This document shows positions 27,001-42,000 of a stretch of DNA of 64,000 bases, piece by piece (position 1 is the stretch's first letter; every line of letters begins with the position of its first letter). The notes below the pieces were generated by a model. That model was not told the DNA's origin. It ran no database searches and was given only the letters and a program-made list of their open reading frames with translations. Made by a program: the position numbers and the translations under genes. Source of the stretch: Marisa cornuarietis (taxonomy: Eukaryota; Mollusca; Gastropoda; Architaenioglossa; Ampullariidae); NCBI GenBank assembly GCA_004794655.1, contig SMMW01000622.1, positions 13,584,501 to 13,648,500 of the forward strand, in the 5' to 3' direction.

Positions 27001-30000
27001 CCAACTTTGCTGTTATCATGTCATGAAGCTACCTTGTGGCTAGATTTATTGATATAAACAACCTGACCTTCAAGACAATGAAGAGCAAGTTGGTTTCACA
27101 TTTTGTGCAGTCACTGAAAGAACAGCTTTACTTGTAATTACCTGAAACACCTACCATCAACAGAGGGATAATGTGTTTGTCACTTTGCAGGGGACTCGCT
27201 TCAAGCTTACCTATGATGGCATGATGCATCACTTAGAAATACCTCGCGTGCGAGAGTATGATGCTGGACAAATTCGTGTTGTTGCCAAGAACTCAGAAGG
27301 CGAGGCAGAATGCAGCACTTCCCTTCAGGTCCTGCCTAGAGAAGACTGGCGTGCTCGTCTTCGACAGGCACCTAAAGGTACTTTCCTGCAACCTAAAATT
27401 CTGCATAATACATCAGTAAATGTTTTCTTAGAAAGGACTACGTGTATATGTGTATATAGTTGTACATTTGCTATGCTTAGTCTTGCAAATGTTAGAAATG
27501 TGCTATGTGTTTATTATTTAACACAGGAGAACTAGAAATCGAACTGGAACGGCGCAGAAAGATAGAACTGCGCAGTGTTGAACTGGATAAAGCTTTCAAA
27601 AGACCCAGGGCAACAGAGTTTGAACTACGCCAGTTGGAGAGAGCTGCAGAAACAAAGATTCGAGTGCAGAAGGATCAAGAAGTGATCACAACTGAACGTC
27701 AGTACATCAGTGTCCACTCACAGCTCCGCCACCTGGAACCCAGCATGCAGGCAGAGCCTGTATTTGTCAGACAGATAACTGTGGAAACCATTCGCCCTGA
27801 AGAACCTAGCAAAGTATCAGAACAGCAGATTACACTTGAGCGTGGCCAGCCCCCAGTGTTCACTAAACCTCTAAGACCTGTCAGGGTGCCTGAGGGAAGT
27901 GGTGTCACGTAAGTGTCTCAGAGTCGTTTTTGCCTGATGAAGATAACATGAAGCAGTATGTAAGAGATGAGCTTATCTTTTCTAAACTGTCTTTATTTAA
28001 TGTCATTTTCATTTTCATCCAACCTTTTTCAAATAAGAAGAAAGCTTAGAAGAAAGAAGGTGTCGGTGAATATACATGCCCAATTTGAGAACAGTTAAAA
28101 AGTAATATCTTGAATGAGTGGAGCAATAATGTATGAGATACTTCAGTCTATAAACTTTAAAGCAAAACCAGCTGAGTTACTTAACCAGTATTTGATTCTT
28201 TTAATGACTGGTACATTCTGCTTTAAAAGACTTGTACATTATTATAATGTTTATTGGAATTGGAAAGTAGGTTTATACTGAGATGGTTACAGGCTTGAAG
28301 TGACCTACACTGGAATGCCACCACCCATTATATCCTGGTACAGAGACAGTTTTGAGATTCAACCATCACGAGACTTCCAGGTTAGTATTTTACAATGAAA
28401 AATTTATTTTAAAATATTTTAACAAAAAATATCTTTAGAAATTTACTTAATTTGAGAACTCACAAAAAATCAGAATTTGTATTCGCTTGATTATTTTAAG
28501 ATGATCAGTTGTTGCTGGGCTCTTGTGCAGATTACAACTACAGAAAATAGCAGCACACTTCACATCCCAGAAGTGTTCTTGGAAGACTCCGGAGTTTTCT
28601 CTGTCAAGGCTTACAACAAATTTGGACAAGTTCAGTGCAAAGCCAAGTTAACTGTTGTTGGTGAGTTTGTCAGCTTTTTCTGTGCTGATTCCTGAAATGA
28701 TTGTCCCAATACTGCATGGTCATGGCAGAAATGCAGTATTAAATGTGGGTCCTTCATATTATGGACTATGTTAGGTCCTATATAGCCTGTCATATTCACA
28801 GCAGTCACAGCTTTATTTTGTAACAAATTTAAATGCTGGAGTTCCCAATTTCTTTTTATTTAATGTTGAAAGAAGTAATGAAGTCTAATTAAATCAGCAA
28901 CATTGTCTACAGAAGACTGACAGGCATTGATGCTGTTTGTATTAAACTACAGAAGCAGAAGAGCCACAACGTGAAATATCACCAGAATTCCGCAGTTTGA
29001 TGCGGGACAGTGTAGTCACAGAGGGTGAGCCGGCAACCTTCGACTGTCAGGTAGCTGGAAACCCACCTCCTAAAGTTCATTGGCAGAAGGTGAGTTAAGC
29101 TTTTGTCTTGTAGCTTGAAAAATCTGTGTTTTTTTCATTTTTGTTTGTTTGTTTGCTTTGTTGGTTGGTTTTATTCCTTTCGCATATTTCCTTTGTAGAA
29201 TACGTCTTGAGTAAACATTGAGTCACTTAATTACACTTTGATTCAGATGGTTCACATGATTTTATACCTTGTTATCTAGAAATGGTTGTAGTATAAATTA
29301 AGTAGCCTTAAAGTATTATGTTCAGAATTTGACAGTGATTATGTGGTTTGGGATAGGATGGCCGTCCTCTTGGAGAAAGTCACAGGTGGAAATTCATTGA
29401 TGAAGATGAGAATCATACTTTGGTCATCTATGAAGTTCGGCCAGAAGATGCTGGTCTGTATGCATGTGTGGCCATTAATAGTGTGGGGAAGTCAACCTGT
29501 ACTGCCAGACTCACTATTGAAAGTAAGTTTCTTCGGTTTTTAAATAATATTCCCATGAACTATAGCCGATTGTAAATATTTACTATAGTGCATTATAAAA
29601 ACTTTTTTTTTAAATGTAAAAGTTTCTTAAGTTCATACAGTGAACATCAGTTTTATTTATTTGTTTAGTACCTATCCAACCTCCAGAGCAGTTGGGACCT
29701 CTTCAGATGGAATCAAAAACTGAAGCCCCATTTGTGGTTGAAGAACCTCGCTCTGTGGAAGTGGAGGAAGGTGAACCTGTCAAGTTCACCTGCAGAATTA
29801 CAGGTCGCCCAGGTAAAAAATCTCAGTTCTGTTTATTTCTGGAATTGTTTGAATACTTTGGAGAAGTCTGAAGGAAATCCAGCGGATGTATAAGAAATAG
29901 TATGTTGTTATTCTTCAAAATAGTACTGTTGAAATAGACAAAATAGTATGTTGTTATTCTTTAAGGCTTCCTTGAGCATTACTCCTAACACAGTCCACAA

Positions 30001-33000
30001 TACTAGTCCTTCTTACCCCCCCCCCTTTCCCTCTTGCTACTTTACCCATCTTTCTCGGCAGAATCACTATATTTCTCTGTTCCTGTTACTTGATGCCTTT
30101 TGTTTTCTGTTTCGTCGTCAGTACTGTCGTTTTCTTTCGTCCCCTTTGTTCTGTATCTACTTAGTCCACGTCTCTTCCCCGTTTTAAGCGCTAAAAGCAT
30201 GCTCTTTATGAGTGTGAATATGCGCTATAAAAATATTAACTATTATTATTATCTTGTGCACCATTTACTGGTAGTTTATAGAGTCTGTGTTTGTAAATAA
30301 GTGTTTGAGTATTCTTTTACCTCTCTTCAATAAGCTGAAGGTCAGGCCCATTATTCTGAATCTGCTGTCATTTAATATTTATATTTACATTGTAAACAAT
30401 AACAGCGCAAGGTTTTTAATTCATTTGGTAGTTTGGGGGTGCATAGAGCAGGTGTGAAAATTATTCACTTTAGGAATATTTACACATTCAAAAATTGCCT
30501 TGTTTAGGTATCGGAGTACATGACCTTTATATGTAGGTGTTTTTGGTGTTGTTTGGATAGATTTTATTAATACACTAGATAAATTAGCAGAGAGAAATTT
30601 AATTCCACAGGATTCTCTTTGTCTGTTATTGTGATGTGAGAACAGCAACATTTAAGCATTGTTTGATACTTATGTCAACAGCTCCAGTAGTAACCTGGTA
30701 TCGCAACAATCAGCTGGTGAAACCATCCAAGTATTTCCAGATGTCATCTACCACAGAAGGTGTGCACATATTATCCATAATGGAGGCTTTTCCAGAAGAT
30801 ACTGGCACCTACAAGTGTGTTGCTCGCAACAAGTCAGGCGAAGTGGCTTGCATCACTGTCCTTAAGGTCCATGGTATGTGACCGTGACACTATTTTTTAA
30901 CGTCTTTTTTTTTTTTTGTAAATAGCTATGCTATGTTGTTTACCATAGGTATAAGATGAAGATGTGCAGAATGTTTTAAAGTAAGCAAGCGTCTGTTCTT
31001 TATAAGGTTTTACACATGTAGTTGCATGGTATACTTTGCATCTTGAAGAGTATTTTTTATGTTTAATCAAGAAAAGACTAGGAATTTATACTTGCACATA
31101 GTGTGGCCAAGAAAAATGTTATTTGCTTTCACCAATAACCTTGCATGTTAATTTTATTTGGGACATTGTTCATCTTGATTGTCAATGGTCATCAGTGATA
31201 GCTCTTTTTTGCTGAGTTAATAGAGTTAATAGTCCACAACCTTAAACATTATAGACAAGACCAAACACTGCAGGCATTACTCACTTCAGAATATATAAAT
31301 CAGTGTGTCCTGTAATATTTGACTGCTGACTATAAAAACAAAATCTTGGAAAATAGTGATCTGTGTGCAATTGAAATTCTGTTACTTGTAGGATTCTTCA
31401 TCTTTTATTATCAAAATACTGATAATATATACAAGTATGATGGTGAGTATGACTGATGGTTGTGATATTTTATAAAAGTATTGTGGCTTTGCAATACCGT
31501 TTACTGTTTCAATAGGTCTGGAAAGTGAGCCAGAGCCCAGCCAGCCCATGGCAACTGCTCAACCACCAAGTTTTATCAAGCCTGTGGCCAACACCATGGT
31601 ACCCGAGGGAACGCCAGCTCGTTTTGAAGCTGTTTTCTCAGGATACCCCACTCCTGACATTTCCTGGATCCGTAACGGCATCCAAACACTCCACAGCTCA
31701 AGAGAGTACAAGGTAAGAGGATTTGTTTTGCTCACTTTCTGGAAAGTAAAATATAGTTTCAGAATATGGACACACACATACATATACCTAGTTGTGAACT
31801 TTGGTTGATTCTCAGGTGAATTTGTTTTAATGATTATGTTTCATGTTGTTTAATTATTTTTAAATGATTAGCTTTGTTTATATCCATACTCTGATAATCT
31901 GAGCAGACATGCTCTTATGTTAATTTTATATAACCAACTGTGAACAGAAGGATGTGGAAAGATGTGTTTTTAAGATTGCTTTCTCTTCTTTTAGATTGAG
32001 ACAAAAGACAGTCTGACATCTCTGACTATCTTCAAGGCTATGCCTGAGGATACAGGACTCATCACCTGCCGAGCAAAGAACCAGGCTGGTACAGCTGAAT
32101 GCTCTGCAGAACTTTATGTGCAGCGTAAGAATTTGTTTCTGGATATTCTTAGAGTTGTACTTAATTTTCTAGATTTTTCAGATGGCATATGCCTGGCTTC
32201 AGAGTCCCTTTCTTTTTTGACACTAAACTACAAGAATGCTGTTGTTCAGGTAATGGATATTCCATGTATTGTGCAGTCTTTGTGGATGCAATGCCCTGTC
32301 TTAAGTGTGTGGGTGGATGTAATCTGCAGTTCAAATGAGCATCCTCTATTATTGCTACCCCTCATCACCTTAATTATCTCACTAACTTTCTAACACATTG
32401 CCTCATACACCATTTATTACTGCATGCCCTTCTTCAATAGCCAGAATCTTGTTTGTCTTTTGTAACCAGATTGACCCATCATGTGTACTTTTGGTTGCAG
32501 GAGGGCTTGAGTTTACTTAGTAGCTTTAATTACTGAAGCATCTGCATGACCATGACTAAGTGTAATTCAGTATTTTACCCTTTTATAATTGCATTTAAAA
32601 TGACTGATGAGAAGTTTATTTCAGCATGCATAAAATGCTATCTTCTAGCAGTAATTAGAGCATGTATGTAAAGTATTGCTCATTAGTGAATCAAGACGTG
32701 GCTACAGGCACCATTTGTAGCCTTCTGTGCAAGTGGTACACTTGCATGTTGCTTCAGTGTTTGGACCTGCAGTTTGCACGCCACCTTCTCAGTCTCATGA
32801 ACTAAATAGCCACCTGCCAGCTGGTGAGGCATTAAATGCATGAACACATGTGAACAAACATGATGAGCCCTCACCAGTAGCTGCTCCCAGTGCTTGGAGG
32901 TGGTGCATGGAGTGTGATGTGCTTTGACTGACCAGGCATCCCATTCATCAAATGTTCTGGTGCTCGCTGCCTGCATGACTTATCCTCAAACATCCCATGG

Positions 33001-36000
33001 TCTGTTCTTCCCTTGACTGGCATCCCAGACCTAGAAGCATGGTGAACAGCATGTGAATAGCATGTGAGTAACCTTGCTTTGAGACTTTTTATTTTTGTAA
33101 TTGTCTTTACTTTTGTTCTTCGCTGTGCCTTTGCGGAGAAGTGATTGTTAATTATTATTTAATAATGGCAACAGGTAATTGTTACCCTGTGTACAGAACA
33201 ATTAATAGGAAACTTGCCTTTGCTGTGAAAGTTGATTTCCTTTACAAGTTAGGAGTTTTTTAGGTTTCATTTCTTCTTTTCAAGTGTACAAAAAATATCA
33301 AAACATTCTTTTTATTGCATTTAAAAATGAAATTATGGAAGTATTCTATAGGGGGTTATTTAAAATCACTAGTACAGTATTAAATTATTAGTTAATCTTC
33401 TACACATCATAAGTTCTTCTGTTAATGACAAAGTCTATTTGCATGCAAATGCATACAAGTGCATGCATATATATGGTGGTGTGGGTTTTTACATACACTA
33501 TTTTATGGTGTTATGTTTCTGTTTTACATGCTGTTACTAAACTGACACTAATTTTGGGGCACTAAAGAGTACGTGTCATGTTCAGAGTCTGTGTGTTTGT
33601 GCTTTTGTGTGTGTGTGTGATGCATGTTTGCATGTGCATATGTGTATGCATGCTTTTTTATATATAACTGAAAGCGAAAGAGAGAGAGAGTTATGGTGGG
33701 AGCAGACAGAAAAGAACATTGTTCACCAACACCACCAGAATCAGGCATCTGGTACACAACTTGGCTCTTAACAAAACAGCATTTATAAGCATTGTGAAAT
33801 TCAATCTTCACATTTTTCTTTTAAACTATAGCCTTAACCCATCATTCATCCCTTTCCTCAGAAACCTTACCTTCTTCTGTTACAGTAACATAATTTATAA
33901 CGTTGTGTATGATAAACAAGAACCCCAGTGCGCAATGCTTTTGCTTTTGTATCTTAAGATTTCTGAGCTTCATATATCTGCACCTGATCTTTGACAAGAA
34001 AACCCTTTCATCTAAGATTAAAAGTAGGAACAGTTAATTACAAACCTATCCATGACAGAGAAAATGTTTTGGGGTCATTTGGAGTTTGTAAAACAGAACT
34101 TGTCAAGGAAGGAATGGTAAGTGGGTACTGAAAAGAAAGAACATCAGTATTGCAAATTTACATCACTAAACTGTTTTTAATTGCAGCTTTTATTTGGATG
34201 AGACACACACATACATTCAACTTTTATTGTGTTTACTTCAGAATGCATATGCATGTACATGTGTGAGTGAGAATGAGCAACTGCACACATCTGCATATAT
34301 GAATATTTGTAACCAGGAAAAGCTGTTAACAATGAAATGATGATTTTTCAGTATATATTTTAGTATATTTTAGTATACATTTTAATAAAGCATGCATCAG
34401 ATTCATGTGTGAATATTTTTTAAATATCAGGTCAGAAGTGGTAGTCCAGTGATTATAGTCTGGAAATTTGCATGACTATATGCTGACATTTTTATGTTTT
34501 AGGTGATGAAGAGGTGCAGAAACTAACACAACAACTTCATGTGACAGTTGCTCATCATGCTCCTCCAGAATTTTCCAGACCACTACAGCCATATGTGGAG
34601 ATAGAACCTGGACAAACAGCCAGGTACAACTTCTGTTGTTTTATGGTTTTTTTGTTAAATGTAACAGATCTTTATCACTCTTTTCTTGTCCTTTGGCACC
34701 AAGTTAGGGAATGTGTGAAAAAAATAAGATATTAGAAAAAGAAGTATTTGAGGTGTATGAAAGCAGCTTTTGCTTTGTTTTCAGACTGGAGGCAGAAACT
34801 ACAGCAGAACCTGTGTCAAGAGTGACATGGTATGTTAATGGCATAGAACTCAGGCCAACAGAAAGAACTCGCATTCTAAAGGAAGGTCGCACCATTGTGT
34901 TGATTATTATCAATGTGGCACCCCAGGACTCTGGAGAATACACATTGAAACTGGAAAATGAACGAGGGGAAGTAACCTGCAAGACCACACTGATGATCAA
35001 GGGTGAGCTGTGGAATTTTTCCCCTCCTTTTGATTCCGGAAGATTTACATTATTCCATACTTATTTCTCTGTGTTAAGGAAAATGAATTACTAGAATAAA
35101 GTAAATTTGCCATCCCATGCAAGAAATACATACTGTGATGGAAAAAGAATGGTAATTGCAATATGATCGTCTATTTCTAGGTCGGGAAAAAGTAGTGGAG
35201 CTCCCAGATTTAGAAAAAACAGAGACATTGACTTTCACTCGCACTGTTACCACCGTGCAGCGAGAGGAGCAAGTTATCACTCAGCTGGTCAAACCAGTTG
35301 TTGTCACACCATTGGAACCAGAAATATATGTTCGAGAACGAGGCATTGCCAGGTTAGTTCAGCCTCATGCCTTTTCAATAACAAAACAATTGAGAAGACT
35401 TACTGTTTGACAGTAATTTTGAGATGGATTTTCTTTCAGGGTTGTTTTGTCATATCTGTTAGATGATGAAGTAAATAAATATGTATACTTAGTATTTTTA
35501 ATATTTTTCAAACATTACCAGTCAGATCTGTGAAGTAAAAGTTGATGATGATGTCGATTTATAATGCGCAGGTATCCATTCAAAAGAATGCTCATTGCAC
35601 AGCAAAAACAGAAGGGAAGAAAAAAATAAAGCAACAGGAAAGTAAAAAATAATAAAGACAGAAGTGGTGCTAGGTTGTTGAAGTCCGTCTTAAGTAAACA
35701 AATAAAAGTAATAAATAACAACTAAAATTTCTACTCAGCTTTTAAGTATGAGAGTTTTTCTATGGTATTATTATAATAAAATGCTGTTTTAGATTGGAGT
35801 GCCGAATCGATTCCTATCCACCTCCACTGGTAACGTGGTTTGTGAATGGAGTGGAAATAAAACCTTCACCCCATTATGAGATTCTTTTTGAAGAGGGCAA
35901 GAGCACACTGCTTATCATTGAAGTTGGCCCTGAGGACACAGGAGAATACACTTGCCGAGCTGTGTCAGAGCTTGGTGAAGCTATCAGCAGTACTACTCTC

Positions 36001-39000
36001 TATGTTCAAGGTAAATGATCTCTCTTCAGTATTTTTGTAAAGTTGACTTTTTACAGTGGACAGTACTAATTCCAGCAGTATTATGCAGGTTGGTAACCAT
36101 AAATATTTTTGAACAAACAGAAGGTTCTGAATCTATAAATTGTAGGATAAAGATTTTTCTTTAAGTTGATGTAGTTTTTCCACTTTGTTTTAACAGAGCC
36201 TTTGAAGGAGGAGATGCCTACAATGCCAGCCCAGATGCTGGCAGTGGAACCCTCACCGATGATGGAAGGAATGGTGGCACCAGACTTCCTGGAGCCATTA
36301 CCTACACTTCAAGCTATAGACGGCCAGGAGATAAAGATGAGCTGTCGTGTGGCAGGGGTCCCCATGCCTCGCATTTCTTTCTTCCATGATTCTAAGAATA
36401 TAGATGAAGATGAGGAATTTGTCATCACCTACGACAAAGAGACTGGAGAGGTGAAAACATATCTATTTTAGCATCCTTAAAAATTCACAAGGGTAGGCAA
36501 TTGTTTCATTTGTTTTATACCATTTGTCTTATATCTGCAGTTTAAAGTTTTTTTAACAAAAGTGGTAAGAACATTTCAGCATAAAAATGTCTTGGATGAT
36601 TTTCTTGCTGATGAAGGCATGCAGATGTATGCCAAAAACTCCAAGCGAGCAGATATTTTTTTCTTGAGTGTAAAGACTTAGCTTTCCTCCAACTATGGTT
36701 TTCTTTATTCAGAAATAAAATGACAGAAAGGACTGACAAAGAAAGCTATCTAAAAGTAATAAAAACAAATGACAGAACATATACTTCTTGGAGAACCACC
36801 ACATCATCTCTACAGATGATATGTAAAGTAAGTGTTTGTTGGTGTGTGGTACAGATAAGCCTCATCATTGTGGAAGTTTTCCCAGAGGATCAGGGCCAGT
36901 ACATTTGTGTTGCTGAGAACCCTGTTGGTCAGGCCACTACTTCTGCCTACTTAACTATAATTGAATCTGAAGAAACTACCATGGAGCTTGAAGCTCAGCC
37001 TCAAGAGATAACTGCTACAGCTGGAGAAGAAGTTGTCTTTACAGTTCAAATCCCACCTACCGAAGAGCCCATGGAAACAGAAGAAGAAAAGCTCATTGAA
37101 GAAGAGACCATCTTCGTGTCGGAGGTTAGAGAGGAGGAGCTTATTCCTTCAGTCATTGACAGACCCAAAGTGGAACCTCTTGTTAAAGAGGAGCTTCTGA
37201 TTGAATCCCCTATCTTTGAATCTCCAGTTCCTGAGTCTCTAACTGGGACTGAAAGCTCTGATGTTTATTACACTGCTCAGGAAGAAGTGGAGGAAGAGGC
37301 TACAGAAGTCGCCATTGCTGCTAAGGTTATTGATCGCCCAAAACTCGTGCCTCTTGTGGCAGAACGAATCTCAGAGTCACCTGAACATGAAGCACTGGAA
37401 GTTGAAGAAATTCCTGAATCAGAAACCCCAACAGAAGAGGCTCAGGAAGAGATTCTAGAGAAAGTTACAGCAGTTAGAGAGATCAAGTTGCCTGAAACTT
37501 TAGCAGAAGAGAAGCCAACAGAGCACCCCATTAAAGAGGAGGTTGTAGCTGAATCCCCTGTTTTACTGGAGACATCAGTGCAGGAACCAGTGGTAATGAC
37601 AGAAGAAGTCACATTCACTATTACTGCTGGACAGGGTCCTGAAGAGGAAACTGAAGTCAAGATTGTGCCAACCCCTGAAGCTTCAGTTGAGGTTAGAGTT
37701 TCATTTACTAAATTATTTATAATAGCCTTTTTCTGCTTTTTCATACTTCCACTCTTTAGTTTGTTGCTTTGATTGATGGGCATTCTAAATAAATTATAAG
37801 CAATTTCCACTTTGTACTGAATTAAAATGTAGTCAAATATTCTTTACAGGAGAAGCCTGTTTCTGAGACTGAGGTTTCAGAACCACCCGAAGCAGGGAAA
37901 CATGACAAAGAAATAATAGAAGCTGTGATTGAAGTTATTCAAGAACAGCCTCAGATGCTGACTGTGATCACACAGGATGAAATTCCTCCAGAGTTTGTAG
38001 AGCTGCTTCAGCCTCAAATTGTCACAGAAGGTGAATCAGCTGTTATGTCCTGCAAAGTGGTAGGACTTCCATATCCTTCAGTAACCTGGTATAAAAATAG
38101 TATTCCTATTGAATCTGGACCTGATGTGAAGATGTACTATGACAGTCAGACTGGCCAGTGCACTTTGGAGATTTCAGAAGTCTTCACTGATGATGCGGGT
38201 GAAATAGTCTGCCGTGCGGTCAACCCTTTTGGTGAAGCGATGACTTCAGCCACTCTCCTTGTGCAAGGTAAATAAGCTAGCTACATGGTGCATACGTTTG
38301 TATTTTCAACCCACCCCTTCGTCTATATTTCTGAAGTAGCTCCCTTGCCAATGTAGGGATCAGTGGAGTAAAGGCACTACATTCATCATTTGTCTTCCTT
38401 CCCTCAGGTATTTTGGATACTAGTATCTAGGATCATATACTTATTCTGTCATGCTGTAGTATTTTATATTGATTTCATGCTTGGTCTACAGTTATGGAAG
38501 AGACTGTGACCACTCATGAAATGAGAACAGCAGAGACAGTGACCACCATCACCATGACGACAGTGACCCAAATAACAGAGAATGAAGAAGTACCTGAGGT
38601 GCGCCTGGTTGATGAGCAACATATTACTACCATGGAGGTGGCTCCAAACTTTACTCGTCCTCTACTGCCCAGCGTGGAAGTTACTGAAGGTGGAACAGTG
38701 AGGTCAGTGAAGGTTTCATATATTTGAGGGAAAGCATGCCTAGGGGTCTTTTGTCTTAAGGAGTCATTTAACAGTCACAAATGAGAGGGTTAGTATTAGG
38801 GAAGAATACCATTTGACAGCTCCAGTGCAGTGGTGCTAGCTAGACAGCAGAAATTGTGGATTTCAATTTAGGTGAAGCATATGAAGCCTCTTGTCCTACA
38901 TGCATCTTGTTTCATGGTGTTAGTAAAGATCATGGCATGATATTTTATAATTGTTATTGCACAGGATTATATTCTGTGATTTTATTTGTGTTTCAAAACC

Positions 39001-42000
39001 ATGATCATGCACTAAGAATACAGTTTTGTATCATATCATTTCTTATAACGTATGATGGGATATTTAATACCTGCAGACTCAATTATTATTTAATCTTCTT
39101 GCTGTTTGACAGGTAACCCTTATAGCCATGAACTTACAATTTAAGTTTACCTTTCAGACTGGAAGTTGATGTGGCTGCAGAACCAGAGGCACAAGTGTCA
39201 TGGTTTGTAAACGAACTTGAGATTGTACCAACACAGCGCACTAGGCTTGTAAGAGAGAGAAACACCTTTGTACTCGTCATCATAGATGTCACACCTGAAG
39301 ATTCAGGTGATTACATATGCCAGGCAGAAAACATTCATGGCAAGGTGACCTGCAAGACAACTCTCACAGTTCACCGTATGTATTTTTGTTTTGCTCTAAT
39401 TCAGTATGATGAGTAAAACTTTTTAATAAAATTTTAAATGATCGAGAAAAATATACAAGTTGAATGTAAGTTATGTCTAAATAAAAGAGAAACTTAGATT
39501 TGGATGCTTTATTTTATTTTTATTCAAGAATAGTTTTTAAATTTTCTAATTTGGTGGAATAGTTATTACGCTGTGTTTTGTGCAATCACAGGTATATATT
39601 TTCTATTGTGTTTACAGCAATTCAGAGAACTGAAGTTGAAATCAGACGACAAGATGTTGAAAAGGAACAAGAGATGAAGCCAGTTGAAGAAGCACCAACA
39701 GAGGCTGTTCCTGTCCAAAAACCAGAAGAAACTCCAGCACAGCCGCAAGTGGAAGAACCTATTGCTCCATCATTCACTTTATTGCTTCAACCAAAGGAAG
39801 TTGAAGATGGCCAGCGAGTTGTCATGACAGTTCGCTTCATTGGCCGTCCTTCTCCTACTATAACTTGGTACCAAAACGGAGTTGAAATCAAGCCCAATCC
39901 TGACTTTGAAATTTTTGTGGACAAGCAGAAAGGAGAAAGTACACTTATTATCCTCGAAGTTTTCCCTGAGGACGAGGGCGAGTACACTTGCATTGCTGTT
40001 AATGAAGTTGGAGAGTCAATCACTACCTGCAGACTCACTGTGATTAGTAAGTCTTACACCAACATCTAATAATTTTTAAGAGCATAAATTATTTTGTCAG
40101 GAGACGGAGTGGAGAGGTTTAATGAAATATTTCTCCTTTGTCTTTCCCACTGTTTCATACATTACTGCAATGGCTCATATTTTTCCTTAGAAATTAAACC
40201 TAGCAATGGAAGCATGAAATCTGCCATGGAATTCATTTATTCATGTATTTTCAGCAACAGAAGAAGACGTGGACATTGAGTCTGATGAATTTCACAAAGA
40301 AACCATTGAAATTGACCTCTCTAAAGAACAGCCCCAAGCTGAAGCTACAAAAGAAAAGCAGGTTGTGGAGTACAGGATTTCTCCCGCAAAACCGGAGACT
40401 TTTGAAATTCAGATTGGTATGCCTGTTGCTAGAACTACTACCACAACTGTGGTTCAAGAGACAACCACCTATACTCAGGTATCTAGAGAAATATTTGATG
40501 AAGGTGTGAGCGAAGGTCCAGGAACCCACACAACTTCTGTTGTAGTACGAAAAGGAGAGGAGATTGGTCCTGTTGAACTGCGCTTGAGCATTCCTGTTCA
40601 ACCTCAGGAAGAATTCGTTTCACAAGTTACAGAAGCCACTAGAGTTGTTACATCAGAAGTTCGGCAGATCCCAGTTGAAGAGAAGACAGCTTTAGAAATA
40701 CATACTGAAACAATAGAGATTGTGCAGGGAGTTCGTCCCGAAGAGGTGGATATTCAAATTCCTGTCACAACAACAGAACCTCAGCGTGCAGAATTCAGAA
40801 GGGAACTGAGTCGGGAATCAGCCCAACGAATTGAAGTAGAAATTCATGAGACATGGCTTCAAAGACAGCCACAGCCTCAAGAACTCTCCATACCCATTGG
40901 CAAGGTAACAAAGACTGAGTTTGATGTCGTGGATTCTGCAGCTGCTGAAACTCCAAGACCTTCTGAGGAAGTCCTTGAAGAGACTAGAAAGACCATTGTC
41001 AGGGAACAGCAGGTCACTGAGATGGTCACAGAGCAGCCACAGCCTGGGGTTGACAAAGCTGAAGTAAAATTCTTTATGATGCCTGAGGAAACTTCTACTG
41101 ACGTTGATGAGACAGAAGTTAAAGTTCCTGTAGAGGAGACTTTTATCACAATTGAGATGACAGCAGAAAAATTTGAAGAAGTTCCATCTGAGGTGCAGAT
41201 GGAGACCGAGTTGATACCTGAAGAAAAGCCTGAAGAAAAAGAAGAGTCGTTTGAGGAAACCATTATCATTGAGACAAAAGCTACTGAAATTGAAACCATT
41301 AGAGCTGCATCTGCTGAAGAAAGTAAAGTTGAAAGCATCATTGAAATTCAGATACCCCAAGTTACCACTGAAGTCAAGCAAGCAGAAGTAGCAGCCCCTA
41401 CAGAAGAGGTCATTGTGTCTGAGAGAGAGGTAGTTGAAAAGTCAGGGATTGTTCCTTCAGAAGTCCAGTTAGAAGTTGAGCTCATTCCTGAAGAAAAACC
41501 AGTTGATCAAGAAAGTGTCACCTCTGAAAAAGTTGTTACATTTGAAACTGAAGTTGTTGGAGAAGAAGCGCCAGTCACTGTCCCATCTGAGGAATTTGAA
41601 GTTCAGGGTATTGCTGAAGAGCAGATGCTAGAGTTTGTAAGGGAAACAGAAATAGAAATCACTGTTCCTGCTGAAGAAATCATGGACATTCAGCAGGAAG
41701 TTGTAGAGAAAACTGAAGAAGTTCCATCTGAGGTGCACTTTGAAGTGGAACTTGTGTCTGAAGAAAAGTCAGAAGGGAAGGAAGTTACTATGTTTGAAGA
41801 AACTGTAACTTTTGACACAGAGACAATTAAAACTGAGACCCATATAGTTGTTCCTGCAGAAGAAACAAAAGCAGATGTAGCTGGCTTGCAGATGGAAGAA
41901 GAAGCAATCGATGTTACAGAAGCAGAAGTGAAAGCACCATCTGAGGAAATCATTGTCACTGAGAGAGAAGTAGTTGCAAAATCCCAAGAAGTTCCATCAG

